Below, one piece after another: positions 63,271 to 64,000 of a stretch of DNA of 64,000 nucleotides; position 1 is the stretch's first letter, and every line of letters begins with the position of its first letter. The position numbers and the translations under genes are program-made. Below the pieces are notes generated by a model that was given only the letters and a program-made list of their open reading frames with translations, was not told the origin of the DNA and did not search any database. The DNA lies in contig JAUCBJ010007275.1 in the NCBI GenBank assembly GCA_032718475.1, positions 1-64,000 of the forward strand, given 5' to 3'. The DNA is from Nemertoderma westbladi (Eukaryota; Xenacoelomorpha; Nemertodermatida; Nemertodermatidae).

Positions 63271-64000
63271 CTTGCATATTTTTGCGGTTTGCCCTCAATT
63301 TATGACTCAATGTCACCATTGTCAACTAAAGGGACACGCCAGTTTCGATTGCCCTTTTAATCACGATTTGGAAAGCGTAGATGAAATGATCACACTACGT
63401 TACATCAGAGCTTGGGAAGCGAACGCTGATTTACATTGTGATTTGCGCCATCGCTATTATCCTGGACGCGCTTACGAAGGAGTTTATGCGTTCCATCCTT
63501 ATCTATTCGCTTCTGTCGAACAGAAATCACGCATATCGAGTTACGAACTACTGAAGCGCGTCGGAGAATGTATTTCAACCAAATTTGTACGCAAATTTCT
63601 CAGGAGTGTTAATCCTAGCGACCTTCATTCCTATAACTTAATCAATTTTATCCGTCAGGATCCGGACTATGGAGACTTATTTGTTAACTCACACCCCGAG
63701 TTACAGGAAGTATATCGACGGCCTTACGAATACCGAGCCCGCGAACGCGAGTTGGAAAGAACCATTAAACCCAGGAAGTTTCTGACTGCCTATGGTCCAC
63801 CCACGGCTCTCGTTCAGACCACTCGTAAAGGACCCGTAAGAGCGGCCGTCCTAAAACGCGCTCTAAAGGCCGTTAGACCCCTCTCCCCCGACGTTGATGT
63901 CAACCAACCCGGCACTTCGACCGGCGGATACACCGACCATAATCCTACACCCTCTGATGCAATCATATTGCACCCTTCACCCAGAAGTTATAGCCCTCCT
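63236..64000 (+). CDS. Gag-like protein with zinc knuckles, continues past the window
   Basis: The frame is open from at least ATG 63,236 to the window end. It begins with CAYCRLHNLHIFAVC (C-x2-C-x5-H-x4-C), then CHHCQLKGHASFDC, a canonical C-x2-C-x4-H-x4-C retroviral-type knuckle. A region of about 190 residues with no recognised family follows, then a basic, Pro/Thr-rich tail. It is in the frame +1 to 62,491-63,270. Nucleic-acid binding is the likely role. The 3' end is outside the window. Confidence 0.55.
   Translation, partial: MEIYCAYCRLHNLHIFAVCPQFMTQCHHCQLKGHASFDCPFNHDLESVDEMITLRYIRAWEANADLHCDLRHRYYPGRAYEGVYAFHPYLFASVEQKSRISSYELLKRVGECISTKFVRKFLRSVNPSDLHSYNLINFIRQDPDYGDLFVNSHPELQEVYRRPYEYRARERELERTIKPRKFLTAYGPPTALVQTTRKGPVRAAVLKRALKAVRPLSPDVDVNQPGTSTGGYTDHNPTPSDAIILHPSPRSYSPP

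Overview
The window is nuclear DNA from an animal, probably a marine invertebrate. It is AT-rich and packed with transposons, minisatellites and long homopolymers. Three conserved animal genes can be read: uracil-DNA glycosylase (UNG, minus strand, 2.1-3.0 kb), SPIN90/NCKIPSD (plus strand, 4.5-6.6 kb) and an STK11IP/LIP1-like leucine-rich-repeat protein (minus strand, 32.8-36.4 kb). Each is one uninterrupted reading frame, although family members are usually split into many exons. I cannot name the species or phylum.

Layout. 0-7.7 kb: divergent UNG and SPIN90 with small MITEs. 7.7-11.2 kb: a minisatellite of about 160 copies of a 22-bp unit, most carrying the E-box CACGTG. 11.2-17.4 kb: AT-rich DNA, a LINE scrap, a foldback repeat with a Tc1/mariner-type MITE in its loop, a run of 29 G and a 92-bp minisatellite. 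17.6-22.8 kb: a decayed APE-type LINE split by a foldback element (12-bp target duplication) and by a non-autonomous hAT (8-bp target duplication), which itself holds a tRNA-like SINE.

22,985-30,786 is an intact-ended LTR element with 553-bp LTRs in which I see no differences, a GAGGA target duplication and a polypurine tract. It encodes only a Gag-like protein. Where pol should be, it has about 2.4 kb of short inverted repeats (GGTAC-GTA-GTACC and two other types) spaced by GTTAGA-type repeats. 31-32 kb holds a filled Harbinger-type MITE site whose empty counterpart lies at the window start. 37-50 kb is nested non-autonomous DNA transposons, LINE fragments and tandem repeats.

50.9-64 kb is retroelement DNA. 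A BEL/Pao element has gag (one in-frame TGA) and a 1597-codon pol with protease, RT, RNase H and integrase; a +1 shift inside the second zinc knuckle is needed to join them. A second, unrecognised Gag-like frame with zinc knuckles starts at 62,491 and runs off the window end, also needing a +1 shift. No LTR pair for either could be found in the window.

The best candidates for something undescribed are the gag-only LTR element with its inverted-repeat field, the large E-box minisatellite, and the frame breaks inside zinc-knuckle regions. No CRISPR array, rRNA gene or functional tRNA gene was seen.
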